From Pandoraea norimbergensis (lineage in GTDB: Bacteria; Pseudomonadota; Gammaproteobacteria; Burkholderiales; Burkholderiaceae): DNA of 64,000 nucleotides. The stretch lies in assembly GCF_001465545.3 (NCBI RefSeq), contig NZ_CP013480.3, forward strand, positions 5,146,001 through 5,210,000, read 5' to 3'. This document shows, one piece after another, positions 56,235 to 64,000 of the stretch (positions within the stretch are counted from its first letter, which is position 1; every line of letters starts with the position of its first letter). The position numbers and the translations under genes are program-made. Under the pieces are notes generated by a model. It saw only the letters and a program-made list of their open reading frames with translations, searched no databases and was not told the origin of the DNA.

Positions 56235-57362
56235 ATGACCGAAACGATTATCCGACTCACCGATCTGCGCACTGACGCGCGATATGCGACGCATACGCCG
56301 CAGATCCCTGCACAAGTGCGCGCAGCCAGCGGCCATCTTCAAGATGCGCTGGCCAGGCCGCTGCACGATCTGCGGATTTCGGTGACCGATCGTTGCAACT
56401 TCCGCTGTGTGTATTGCATGCCGAAGGACGTGTTCGACAAGGACTACACCTTCCTGCCGCAATCCTCCCTGCTTTCCTTCGAAGAAATCGAGCGTGCTGC
56501 CCGTCTGTTCGTCGAACATGGTGTGGAAAAGCTGCGTCTCACAGGCGGCGAGCCGCTGCTGCGCAAGCATCTGGAACGTCTCATCGAGATGCTCGCCCGC
56601 CTGCGCACGCCCTCGGGCAAGCCGCTCGACATCACGCTCACGACCAACGGCTCGTTGCTCAAGCGCCGGGCCCAGTCGCTCAAGGACGCGGGGCTGACGC
56701 GTGTCACAGTCAGTCTGGACAGCCTGGACGACACGATCTTCCGCCAGATGAACGACGTCGACTTCCCGGTCGTCAATGTGCTCGAAGGCATTGCCGAAGC
56801 GCAGCACGTCGGCTTGGGGCCAGTGAAGGTCAACATGGTCGTCAAACGGGGCACCAATGACGCCGATATCGTGCCCATGGCGCGTCATTTCCATGGCAGT
56901 GGCGTTGTACTGCGCTTTATCGAATACATGGACGTGGGCACCTCGAACGGCTGGCGCATGGACGAAGTGCTGCCGTCGGCCGACGTGATTGCACGCCTGA
57001 ACGAAGCTTTGCCGGTCGAACCGCTCGAAGCGAACTATCCCGGCGAAACCGCCCAGCGCTGGCAATATCGCGACGGTGGCGGCGAAGTGGGCGTCATTTC
57101 GTCAGTGACGCGCGCGTTTTGCGGCACTTGTTCGCGTGCGCGTCTGTCTACGGAAGGCAAGTTGTACCTGTGCCTGTTCGCGAGTTCGGGTTACGACCTG
57201 CGCACGCTGTTGCGCAACGGCGCGAGCGACGCGCAGATTTCGACCGCCATCGGCGATATCTGGCAAGGTCGCACCGACCGCTACTCGGCCTTGCGCACGG
57301 CCGCGACGGGCTTGCCCGAAGATGCGCCGCCGAAAGTGGAAATGTCCTATATCGGCGGATGA
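56235..57362 (+). CDS. moaA: GTP 3',8-cyclase (molybdenum cofactor synthesis)
   Basis: A 375-residue radical-SAM enzyme that converts GTP to 3',8-cH2GTP, the first step of molybdopterin synthesis, with MoaC. The SAM cluster motif is [13 protein letters not shown] (CxxxCxxC); the C-terminal second cluster has [21 protein letters not shown]. The end ...VEMSYIGG has the essential GG. Residues 1-40 are a longer leader than in E. coli. It heads moaA-unknown-mobA-moeA. Confidence 0.96.
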   Translation: MTETIIRLTDLRTDARYATHTPQIPAQVRAASGHLQDALARPLHDLRISVTDRCNFRCVYCMPKDVFDKDYTFLPQSSLLSFEEIERAARLFVEHGVEKLRLTGGEPLLRKHLERLIEMLARLRTPSGKPLDITLTTNGSLLKRRAQSLKDAGLTRVTVSLDSLDDTIFRQMNDVDFPVVNVLEGIAEAQHVGLGPVKVNMVVKRGTNDADIVPMARHFHGSGVVLRFIEYMDVGTSNGWRMDEVLPSADVIARLNEALPVEPLEANYPGETAQRWQYRDGGGEVGVISSVTRAFCGTCSRARLSTEGKLYLCLFASSGYDLRTLLRNGASDAQISTAIGDIWQGRTDRYSALRTAATGLPEDAPPKVEMSYIGG

Positions 57363-57480
57363 TCACCGGCAGCGGGTGTGGTGCCCCCGACGCGCAACAT
57401 GCGTCGAATGCCCCCGACACCACGAGATACCCCGAGACACCACGCCACGCTGCCCGAATCCGAATTCCTGAACTCAACTC

Positions 57481-58398
57481 ATGATTGCTGCTGCCCCGGA
57501 CGCTAGTTGCGCCCGAGACTCTTTCGCTTTGCCTGAACGTGCGGGCGCAATGCCGGTCTGCACGACGGCACACCCGACAACACGCCCACGCGGCCTTCGC
57601 CTGCGCGCGGTGGCCATCGGACTCGCCACGCTGGCGATGCTTTGCGTGGCAGGTATGCCATCGCTGGCCCATGCCGATTGCGACCCGTCAGAGCGCGAGA
57701 TCGCGAACCATCTCCTCACCTATAGCGGTCAGCTCGGCGAGCGCAACCCGCTGCGGCTCGTGCTGCGCACGTCGTCGGGCGGCAAGCTCGAAGGCCGCTA
57801 CGCGAACGCCTCGTCGCAGAGCGACACGGTGCTCACCGGCAAGCTCGAGAACAAATCGCGCCTGCACCTGACGGAATTCGACGCGGGTGGTATGCCGCGT
57901 GCCACGTTCGAAGGCGAATTCGCCGCGCACGACGACATCAACCGCCAGCGCGGCGGTGCCTCGGGTAGCTGCGAAGTGATCTCCGGCCAATGGAAAGACC
58001 TGCGCAACGGCCGCACGGTGCCGTTCGAGCTGGCGATGTCTAATATTCAAACCGGCAAGATCGATCACCTGTACGGCGCGGCCGGTGCCAACGACGACGA
58101 GACGATCAATCGCGCGGCGGGAATGTTCCGCAAGGGCGTGCTCGACGATCGACGCGATGTCGTTGCCCAATCGATCCGTTATCCCGTGCGCGTGTCGATG
58201 CGCGGCAAGACGCTGATTCTGCGCAATCCGAAGTCGCTGCTGGCGCGTTACAACGAAATCTTCACCGACAGCTACGTGCGCGCCATCGGCGCCGCCGTGC
58301 CGCGCCTGATGTTTGCGCGCGACCAAGGGGTGATGCTCGGCGACGGCGCCGTCTGGTTCGACGCCACCGGACGCGTCATCGCACTCAACCGCTCATAA
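57481..58398 (+). CDS. exported protein of unknown function in the molybdenum cofactor run
   Basis: A 305-residue protein with an N-terminal extension and a signal peptide-like core (about 43-63, AIGLATLAMLCVAGMPSLAHA). The mature part begins DCDPSEREI and is mostly beta-rich; CDPS and GSCEVISG hold two Cys that could pair in the periplasm. No family is recognised. A second in-frame Met at 57550 would shorten the n-region. It lies between moaA and mobA, 10 bases before the latter, so it is likely co-transcribed, but a role in cofactor synthesis is not shown. Confidence 0.75.
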   Translation: MIAAAPDASCARDSFALPERAGAMPVCTTAHPTTRPRGLRLRAVAIGLATLAMLCVAGMPSLAHADCDPSEREIANHLLTYSGQLGERNPLRLVLRTSSGGKLEGRYANASSQSDTVLTGKLENKSRLHLTEFDAGGMPRATFEGEFAAHDDINRQRGGASGSCEVISGQWKDLRNGRTVPFELAMSNIQTGKIDHLYGAAGANDDETINRAAGMFRKGVLDDRRDVVAQSIRYPVRVSMRGKTLILRNPKSLLARYNEIFTDSYVRAIGAAVPRLMFARDQGVMLGDGAVWFDATGRVIALNRS

Positions 58399-58408
58399 CG
58401 GAAAACTC

Positions 58409-59047
58409 ATGCCGAACCCGCCCATTGCCCGCGACGCCATTACCGGCCTGATTCTCGCGGGCGGGCGTGGGCAGCGCATGGGCGGACGGGACAAAGGGCT
58501 GCAACTTTTCGACGGACAGCCGTTGGCCGCGCATGTGCTTGCGCGATTGCAGCCGCAAGTCGGCACGCTGCTGATCAGTGCCAATCGGAATCACGCGGCA
58601 TACGCGGCGCTGGGTGCCGACGTCGTCTCCGACGAGACGCAGGATTTCGCAGGGCCGTTGGCCGGCATGCTCGCCGGGCTGCGCGCCGCCAAGACCGAGT
58701 ACGTGCTGACAGCGCCTTGCGACTCACCGTTGTTGCCGGACGATCTGGCGGCCCGCCTTAGCACCGCGCTGGTTGCACCCGGCACCTTCGCATCCTCACC
58801 GATCCCCCTCGCGGCCTACGCCGTCACCTCGGAAGGACCGCATCCGGTTTTCGCGTTATTGCATCGCTCGCTGGCCGACGATCTGACGGCGACACTGGCC
58901 GCTGGCGAGCATCGCGTAAGAGCGTGGCTGGCACGCCACAAGGCCGTACAAGTTCACTTCGGCGATGAGCGTCCGTTTTACAATGTGAACACGCTTGATG
59001 AGCTCCATACCGATACGCCGCGCGCCCCCCGGGATTCCGGGCACTGA
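58409..59047 (+). CDS. mobA: molybdenum cofactor guanylyltransferase
   Basis: A 212-residue nucleotidyltransferase that adds GMP to molybdopterin to make the MGD form used by DMSO-reductase-type enzymes. LILAGGRGQRMGGRDKGLQ near the start is the GTP loop, followed by ISANRNHAAYAALG and APCDSPLLPDDL; the end FYNVNTLDEL fits MobA. It is between the unknown exported gene and moeA. Confidence 0.95.
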   Translation: MPNPPIARDAITGLILAGGRGQRMGGRDKGLQLFDGQPLAAHVLARLQPQVGTLLISANRNHAAYAALGADVVSDETQDFAGPLAGMLAGLRAAKTEYVLTAPCDSPLLPDDLAARLSTALVAPGTFASSPIPLAAYAVTSEGPHPVFALLHRSLADDLTATLAAGEHRVRAWLARHKAVQVHFGDERPFYNVNTLDELHTDTPRAPRDSGH

Positions 59048-59088
59048 CTGACGGGCACAGATGCGGCCCGACCCGCCGCCATCGCCCG

Positions 59089-60396
59089 ATGTCCGATGAC
59101 GACGCCATACCGATGACAACACTGAACGAAGCCCTGGCCGGCTTGCCGGCGTACGACCCTGACGACATGACAGTCGAGTTGGCGCGCACGATCATTGCGC
59201 GCACCGCACAGCCTGTCGCCGCTATCGAACAAATTGCCGTACGCAGCGCACTGGGTCGCGTGCTCGGCCGCGATGTCATCTCCCCGCTCGACGTTCCCGC
59301 TTTCGAAAATGCCGCCATGGATGGCTACGCCTTCGCCGGCACCGCGCTGGCTGCGGGCGGCAAGGTGCGTTTGCGCGTGGCCGGACGCTCGTTTGCCGGA
59401 CGCCCGTTCGACGGCGTTGCAGGCGCGGGCGAGTGTGTGCGCATCATGACGGGCGCGCTGCTGCCCGCCGGTTGCGACACCGTCATTCCTCAAGAACAGG
59501 TGCAACGCGAAGGCGACACGGAGATCGTGACTTTCACGGCCGACGCCGTCACGCCGGGCCGCCATGTCCGCCATATCGGGGAGGATCTTGCGACCGGTCA
59601 ACCGGCATTGCTCGCGGGCAAGCGCCTGCGCCCTGCCGCGCTCGGTTTGCTCGCCTCGCTCGGCATCGCCGAAGTGCCGGTGCGCCGACGTATTCGTGTC
59701 GCATTCTTCTCGACCGGCGACGAACTGCGCTCGGTCGGCGAACCGCTCGTGCCGGGCAATCTCTACGACAGCAATCGCTACACGCTGTACGGCATGCTCC
59801 AGCGCCTCGGTGTTGAAATTCTCGATCTGGGCGTAGTGCGGGACGATCCGCAAGCCATTGAAGACACGTTGCGCACCGCTTGCCGTGACGCCGACGCGGT
59901 GATCACCTCGGGCGGCGTGTCCGTCGGAGAGGCCGACTACACGCGCGAAATGATGACGCGTCTGGGCAATGTCGTTTTCTGGAAGATGGCCATGCGCCCG
60001 GGCCGCCCGTTTGCGTTTGGCGAACTGGAAAGCGACGGTCATCGCGCCCTGCTTTTCGGGCTGCCGGGCAACCCCGCAGCCGTGATGGCGTCGTTCTACC
60101 ACCTGGTACGCGACGGTCTTTTCAGCCTGATGGGTGCCGAGCCGCAGGCCACGCCGCGCCTGCCCGTGCCGACGACGACAGCCATCGCCAAGCGCCCGGG
60201 CCGTACCGAATTCCTGCGCGGCATTCTGGCCGCCGATGCACAGGGCCGCTGGCAGGTCACGGTGGCCGATGCGCAAAGCGCCGGTATCCTGCGCACGATG
60301 AGCGAAGCAAACTGCTTCGTCACGTTGGACACGTCGCGCGGCAACGTCGCAGCGGGCGAACTGGTCGACGTGATCGTGTTCGACGGGCTGGTCTAG
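59089..60396 (+). CDS. moeA: molybdopterin molybdenumtransferase
   Basis: A 435-residue enzyme that inserts molybdate into adenylylated molybdopterin. Motifs: PAFENAAMDGYAFAG, RIMTGALLPAGCDTVI, FFSTGDELRSVGEPLVPGNLYDSNR, ITSGGVSVGEADYT and LPGNPAAVMASF. Start at ATG 59089; MTTLNEAL at 59113 is possible. It is 41 bases after mobA. Confidence 0.96.
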   Translation: MSDDDAIPMTTLNEALAGLPAYDPDDMTVELARTIIARTAQPVAAIEQIAVRSALGRVLGRDVISPLDVPAFENAAMDGYAFAGTALAAGGKVRLRVAGRSFAGRPFDGVAGAGECVRIMTGALLPAGCDTVIPQEQVQREGDTEIVTFTADAVTPGRHVRHIGEDLATGQPALLAGKRLRPAALGLLASLGIAEVPVRRRIRVAFFSTGDELRSVGEPLVPGNLYDSNRYTLYGMLQRLGVEILDLGVVRDDPQAIEDTLRTACRDADAVITSGGVSVGEADYTREMMTRLGNVVFWKMAMRPGRPFAFGELESDGHRALLFGLPGNPAAVMASFYHLVRDGLFSLMGAEPQATPRLPVPTTTAIAKRPGRTEFLRGILAADAQGRWQVTVADAQSAGILRTMSEANCFVTLDTSRGNVAAGELVDVIVFDGLV

Positions 60397-60499
60397 GGTC
60401 CGGGTCGACGCGATTTTCAAAAGACAACACACCGAAATACCCGCAGGCTGCACTTCGACAGCCTGCTTTACACAACAAACCTGCAAACACACACGCGCA

Positions 60500-60787
60500 A
60501 TGACAATCCGCAAACAGATCACTTACATCAGTCCCGGTCAGACGGCCAAAGCGCTGGTACTGGTCTACCTCACCTTCAGTATTCCGCTGGTGCTGCTCGC
60601 GTTTCTGGCGGCATTCCTGCGCTATGGCGATCTGCCGGGCCTCGCGTTCATTTCCGCCTTGGTCCTGAACGCCATCCTCGGCTTCGTGCTGCTCTGGATC
60701 GCCTGCCATGCCTACAACTGGGTGGCCGAGCGTTTCGGCGGCATTGAGATCGCGCTCGGCGACGTGCCCGACGAAGAAGACGCGTAA
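60500..60787 (+). CDS. small two-helix membrane protein of unknown function
   Basis: A 95-residue protein with two hydrophobic helices (about 18-42, VLVYLTFSIPLVLLAFLAAF, and about 50-72, ISALVLNAILGFVLLWIA) and an acidic end GDVPDEEDA. No function is known. It starts 103 bases after moeA and 52 bases before the GNAT gene; the acidic tail faces the cytoplasm by the positive-inside rule. Confidence 0.75.
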   Translation: MTIRKQITYISPGQTAKALVLVYLTFSIPLVLLAFLAAFLRYGDLPGLAFISALVLNAILGFVLLWIACHAYNWVAERFGGIEIALGDVPDEEDA

Positions 60788-60839
60788 CGTCCTGCGCACG
60801 CCGAAATATCTGAACCTTCCGACTGACGAGATTCCCACT

Positions 60840-61325
60840 ATGTCCTTGAACTTGCGTGCGGCTACCCCGAACGACGTCGATGCCATTCACGGCTTGATGC
60901 GGGAATTGGCTGTCTTCGAGAAGCTGCTCGATATTTTCGAAGCGACACCGGCCAGCGTGCATGACGCCTTGTTCGGCGCCACGCCGGCGGCGGAATGTCT
61001 GATGGCGGAATGGGATGGCAAGCCGGTCGGCTATGCGCTGTTCTTCCACAACTTCTCGACGTTTCTCGGACGCCGTGGTCTGTATCTGGAAGATGTCTAC
61101 GTGCAGCCGACGATGCGCGGCAAGGGTGTCGGACAAGCCTTGCTTCGACGCCTGGCCCGCATCGCTGTGGAGCGCGGCTGTGGACGCTTCGAGTGGACGG
61201 TGCTCGACTGGAATCAGCCGGCGATTGATTTCTATACCGCGCAGGGCGCAACGGTACTGCCGGAATGGCGTGTCGTTCGCATGGCGGGCGACTCGCTCAC
61301 GCAGTTTGCCGAAGGCGACGCCTGA
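60840..61325 (+). CDS. GNAT-family N-acetyltransferase
   Basis: A 161-residue acetyl-CoA-dependent transferase. RAATPNDVDAIHGLM is the first strand and helix; the CoA loop is YVQPTMRGKGVGQALLRRL (motif A, QxxGxG/A-type), and FEWTVLDWNQPAIDFYTAQGA is the end of the fold. It resembles diamine/spermidine acetyltransferase-like proteins in the FFHNFSTFLGRRGLYLEDV stretch. ATG 60840 is preferred over an upstream in-frame start. Confidence 0.88.
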   Translation: MSLNLRAATPNDVDAIHGLMRELAVFEKLLDIFEATPASVHDALFGATPAAECLMAEWDGKPVGYALFFHNFSTFLGRRGLYLEDVYVQPTMRGKGVGQALLRRLARIAVERGCGRFEWTVLDWNQPAIDFYTAQGATVLPEWRVVRMAGDSLTQFAEGDA

Positions 61326-61401
61326 CGCGCCTCCGGCCCGGGGCTTTCGAAACTATAGGCTCATGTGAGCTGATGGGCTGATGGGCTTACGGCACACAAG
61401 C

Positions 61402-62859
61402 TCACTCCTCGTCAGCCCCGATCTCCACACCCAGCAACTGCGTCGCCTCTTCACCCGGTAGCGCTTCAACGGTCTTGAGCTTGCGCGCCATCTGACGTGT
61501 ACGCACTTCCGCCTGATCGATCGAGCGTGTGACCGTCTCCAACTGCGACTTCGTCCGGGCCAGCACATCACCGAACTTGGTGAATTCAGTCTTCACCGCG
61601 CCCAACACCTGCCAGACCTCGCTCGAACGTCGCTCGATGGCAAGCGTGCGGAAACCCATCTGCAAGCTATTGAGCAGCGCCGTCAGCGTGGTCGGTCCCG
61701 CGACCGTCACGCGATACTCGCGCTGGAGCAGGTCTGACAGCCCCGGGCGGCGCAACACTTCTGCGTAGAGTCCTTCGGTCGGCAAGAACAGCAACGCGAA
61801 GTCCGTCGTGTGAGGCGGTGCCAAATACTTCTCGGCAATGGTCTTGGCCTCCAGACGAATACGGGTTTCGAGCGCCTTGGACGCCTCTTCCACCGCCACC
61901 GGATCTGCCCGTTCCTGTGCGTCGAGCAGTCGCTCATAGTCCTCACGCGGAAACTTGGCGTCGATCGGCAGGTACACCGGCGTGCCGCTGTCGCCGTTCT
62001 GGCCCGGCAGCGCGATGGCGAATTCAACCCGCTCGCTGCTACCCGGCTTCGTGGCCACGTTCTTCGCAAACTGATCGGCCGTCAGCAACTGTTCGAGCAG
62101 TGCCTGCAACTGCACTTCGCCCCAGATGCCACGCGTCTTCACGTTCGTCAGCACACGCTTGAGATCGCCCACACCGGCCGCGAGCGTCTGCATCTCGCCG
62201 AGTCCGCGGTGCACCTGCTCCAGTCGATCCGACACCAGCTTGAACGACTCGCCAAGCCGCTGCTCCAGTGTCGCGTGCAGCTTCTCGTCCACCGTGCGGC
62301 GCATCTCTTCGAGCTTCGTCGAGTTGTTGACCTCGATGTCCTTGAGCTTTTGTTCGAGCGTCGCCCGCACTTCGCCAAGACGCCGCTCGTTACCCTCGGC
62401 CAACTGCGTCAGTTGCTGATGCTGTGCTTCACCAAAGCGACGCAGCGCCGACGTCTGCTCTTCGCGCATCTGCTGGCCATTGAGCACAAGGCTCTGGCGC
62501 ACCGCATCGAGTTGGGCCGCGTTCGACTCGGTCAACTTCGCCAACTGCTGCGCAAAGCCGTCGATCTGATTGTTCTGCACCGTCGCCACGCTCGTCATCT
62601 GCGCGGCAAGCGTCTGCTGAAACTGCGCCATCTGCGCGCTCTGCTCGCCTCGCCCGGCACGTGCCGTCTCGGCAAACTCCTGACGCAGTCCACGCTCACT
62701 GCGCTCGGCCGCGCGCAGAATGTCGTCACGCGCGTTCGTGAGCGAATCGACGAGCGTCGCGCGCAGGCCGGCATCGCCATTGCGTTGCCACACCTTCACG
62801 GCGATCACAATCATCACCAGCAGATTCAGCGCTGCCAGCGCTACCAACACTATCTCCAC
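61402..62859 (-). CDS. rmuC: DNA recombination protein RmuC
   Basis: A 485-residue protein with an N-terminal membrane helix (about 1-20, EIVLVALAALNLLVMIVIAV), a long coiled coil (about 25-210) and the C-terminal RmuC nuclease-like domain (TRGIWGEVQLQALLEQLLT, VYLPIDAKFPREDYERLL). It is thought to limit rearrangements at inverted repeats. The GTG at 62859 with GGAGGCAA upstream is chosen. It starts 10 bases after the dehydrogenase gene. Confidence 0.93.
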   Translation of the reverse strand: MEIVLVALAALNLLVMIVIAVKVWQRNGDAGLRATLVDSLTNARDDILRAAERSERGLRQEFAETARAGRGEQSAQMAQFQQTLAAQMTSVATVQNNQIDGFAQQLAKLTESNAAQLDAVRQSLVLNGQQMREEQTSALRRFGEAQHQQLTQLAEGNERRLGEVRATLEQKLKDIEVNNSTKLEEMRRTVDEKLHATLEQRLGESFKLVSDRLEQVHRGLGEMQTLAAGVGDLKRVLTNVKTRGIWGEVQLQALLEQLLTADQFAKNVATKPGSSERVEFAIALPGQNGDSGTPVYLPIDAKFPREDYERLLDAQERADPVAVEEASKALETRIRLEAKTIAEKYLAPPHTTDFALLFLPTEGLYAEVLRRPGLSDLLQREYRVTVAGPTTLTALLNSLQMGFRTLAIERRSSEVWQVLGAVKTEFTKFGDVLARTKSQLETVTRSIDQAEVRTRQMARKLKTVEALPGEEATQLLGVEIGADEE

Positions 62860-62869
62860 ACTTGCCTCC

Positions 62870-63859
62870 TTAGGCCTTACGCACGGCAGGGTTGAGCAGG
62901 CAGGGCGGTTTGCCCGGCGCCGATCCAAACCCCAACGCGGCAATCAGGTTATCTGCTGCCAGGCTCGCCATGCCCCGGCGGGTTGCGGCCGATGCGCTCG
63001 CGATATGCGGCGTCAGCACCACGTTCTGTACTTTGAGCAACTCGGGATGCACGCTCGGCTCACCTTCGAATACGTCGAGCCCCGCCGCGGCAATTCGCTT
63101 GCCGGCCAGTGCCTGCGCCAGTGCCGCATCGTCGACGATACCGCCCCGCGCCAGATTCACCAGCGTGGCCGTCGGCTTCATGGCCGCTAGCTCCGCCGCG
63201 CCGATCGTGTGATGGGTTGCCGCCGAATAGGGCAGCACGAGAATGACGTGATCCGCCGTCGCCAGCAGCGTGTCCTTGTCGACGTATGACGCCTTGCAAG
63301 CGGCCTCGGTGGCGGCATCGAGACGCGAGCGGTTGTGATACACCACCCGCATGTTGAAGCCCATGGCACGGCGCGCAATCGCCTGTCCGATGCGGCCCAT
63401 GCCGATAATGCCCAGCGTGCTGCCGTGCAGGTCGGCCCCGAGGAACATGTCGTAAGCCCACTTATTCCAGTGGCCCTCACGCAGCCAGCGCTCCGATTCC
63501 GTGACACGCCGAGCGGTGGCCATCAACAGCGCCCAGCCGAAATCCGCCGTCGTCTCGTTGAGTACGTCAGGCGTATTGGTCGCCATCACGCCGGCGGCGG
63601 TCATCGCTTCGATGTCGAAGTTGTTGTAGCCCACCGCCATATTGGCGACCACACGCAAATGCGGCGCCCCGGCAAGTACCGACGCATCGATACGCTCGCT
63701 CGCGGTCGTGATCGCGCCAGCCTTGTCGGCCAGTCGTGCCCGCAATTCATCACTCGAATACACGGTGTCGGCGTCGTTGCGCTCGACCTCAAAGTACTGC
63801 GCCAACCGTTCGATCACGTCCGGAAAAATGGCGCGGGCCACCAGAATCTTCGGTTTCAC
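62870..63859 (-). CDS. D-isomer-specific 2-hydroxyacid dehydrogenase (GhrB-like)
   Basis: A 329-residue NAD(P)-dependent dehydrogenase. The Rossmann motif GIIGMGRIGQAIARRAMGF (about 152) is followed by catalytic Arg in NLARGGIVDD (about 237), Glu in FEGEP (about 266) and His in LTPHIASAS (about 285). GhrB or TkrA-type glyoxylate/hydroxypyruvate or 2-ketogluconate reduction is likely. Followed by rmuC. Confidence 0.9.
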   Translation of the reverse strand: MKPKILVARAIFPDVIERLAQYFEVERNDADTVYSSDELRARLADKAGAITTASERIDASVLAGAPHLRVVANMAVGYNNFDIEAMTAAGVMATNTPDVLNETTADFGWALLMATARRVTESERWLREGHWNKWAYDMFLGADLHGSTLGIIGMGRIGQAIARRAMGFNMRVVYHNRSRLDAATEAACKASYVDKDTLLATADHVILVLPYSAATHHTIGAAELAAMKPTATLVNLARGGIVDDAALAQALAGKRIAAAGLDVFEGEPSVHPELLKVQNVVLTPHIASASAATRRGMASLAADNLIAALGFGSAPGKPPCLLNPAVRKA

Positions 63860-63939
63860 CTATCGTCTCGCAGGAGTTGGCCGCTCATCGCACGACAACG
63901 CTACGGCACCCGGGCGCCATAGCGTTATTGCGTTGCGGC

Positions 63940-64000
63940 TCAGAAGAAAATCAAGGTCATCAGTACGAATAGCGGCAGCAGAATCGCGCCCGACCACAGC
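63940..64000 (-). CDS. membrane protein, C-terminal fragment
   Basis: Only the last 20 codons, including the stop at 63942-63940, are inside the window. They read LWSGAILLPLFVLMTLIFF, a hydrophobic C-terminal helix. The family cannot be told. It would be upstream of, and on the same strand as, the dehydrogenase gene. Confidence 0.6.
   Translation of the reverse strand, partial: LWSGAILLPLFVLMTLIFF

Noticed and set aside
58978..60522. 514-codon open frame opposite moeA
   Set aside because: No signature; moeA motifs are intact on the other strand.
1..64000. CRISPR array, prophage, insertion sequence or secretion island
   Set aside because: No regular spacer-repeat pattern, transposase, integrase or phage-type genes were found.

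Overview
The window is a 64 kb piece of a GC-rich betaproteobacterial chromosome, most likely Burkholderiaceae and probably Pandoraea. That call rests on the Burkholderia-type porin, the EarP/EF-P(Arg32) pair, the rpoE-mucA-mucB-mucD group, and the gene order fabH-fabD-fabG-acpP-fabF-rpoE...lepA-lepB-rnc-era-recO-pdxJ-acpS. The genus is an inference from gene order and protein flavour; no rRNA or marker search was possible. I see no prophage, insertion sequence, integrase or CRISPR array.

Bases 1-20000 are mostly accessory. A truncated ABC importer faces a glucarate dehydratase gene, and the two share a dyad motif in their divergent promoter region. A porin and a frameshifted GntR-family regulator follow. 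Then come an FMN-binding oxidase with a divergent AraC regulator, a secreted alpha/beta hydrolase, a Fec-type iron uptake unit (ECF sigma, FecR, TonB receptor) behind a Fur-box-like site, two small minus-strand genes (VOC protein and an unknown), a putative 2OG-Fe(II) oxygenase, AzlCD, an unknown protein, a LysR regulator divergent from an odd metallo-beta-lactamase-fold protein, and a CSS/EAL c-di-GMP phosphodiesterase.

Bases 19800-25000 hold the ancient block uvrC-pgsA-tRNA-Gly-tRNA-Gly-tRNA-Cys, interrupted by an opposite-strand potassium channel gene. earP and efp follow on the plus strand.

Bases 27100-47000 form one long minus-strand housekeeping chain. Read in the direction of transcription it is yceD-rpmF-plsX-fabH-fabD-fabG-acpP-fabF (fatty acid and phospholipid synthesis), rpoE-rseA-rseB-mucD (envelope stress), a glutaredoxin-like gene, lepA-lepB (translation, secretion), rnc-era-recO-pdxJ-acpS-nagZ (RNA processing, ribosome assembly, repair, cofactor and wall recycling). 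Many junctions overlap by ATGA, implying translational coupling.

Bases 47100-64000 hold maf and an rsmI-like methylase (plus strand), sppA and the coupled Rieske-gph-rluC group (minus strand), a 612-base intergenic region, rne, the molybdenum cofactor run moaA-unknown-mobA-moeA, a small membrane protein, a GNAT acetyltransferase, and on the minus strand a 2-hydroxyacid dehydrogenase followed by rmuC. The window ends inside a membrane protein gene.

The points most worth following are: (1) a 40-base, fully pairable RNA hairpin between lepB and rnc that could be an RNase III self-processing site; (2) a metallo-beta-lactamase-fold protein without the first two metal-binding histidines; (3) the frameshifted GntR gene and its palindromes; (4) the shared GTCAT-N3-ATGAC motif linking an ABC importer to glucarate catabolism; (5) unusual low-complexity tails and inserts on RNase III, RNase E, UvrC, RecO and AcpS.
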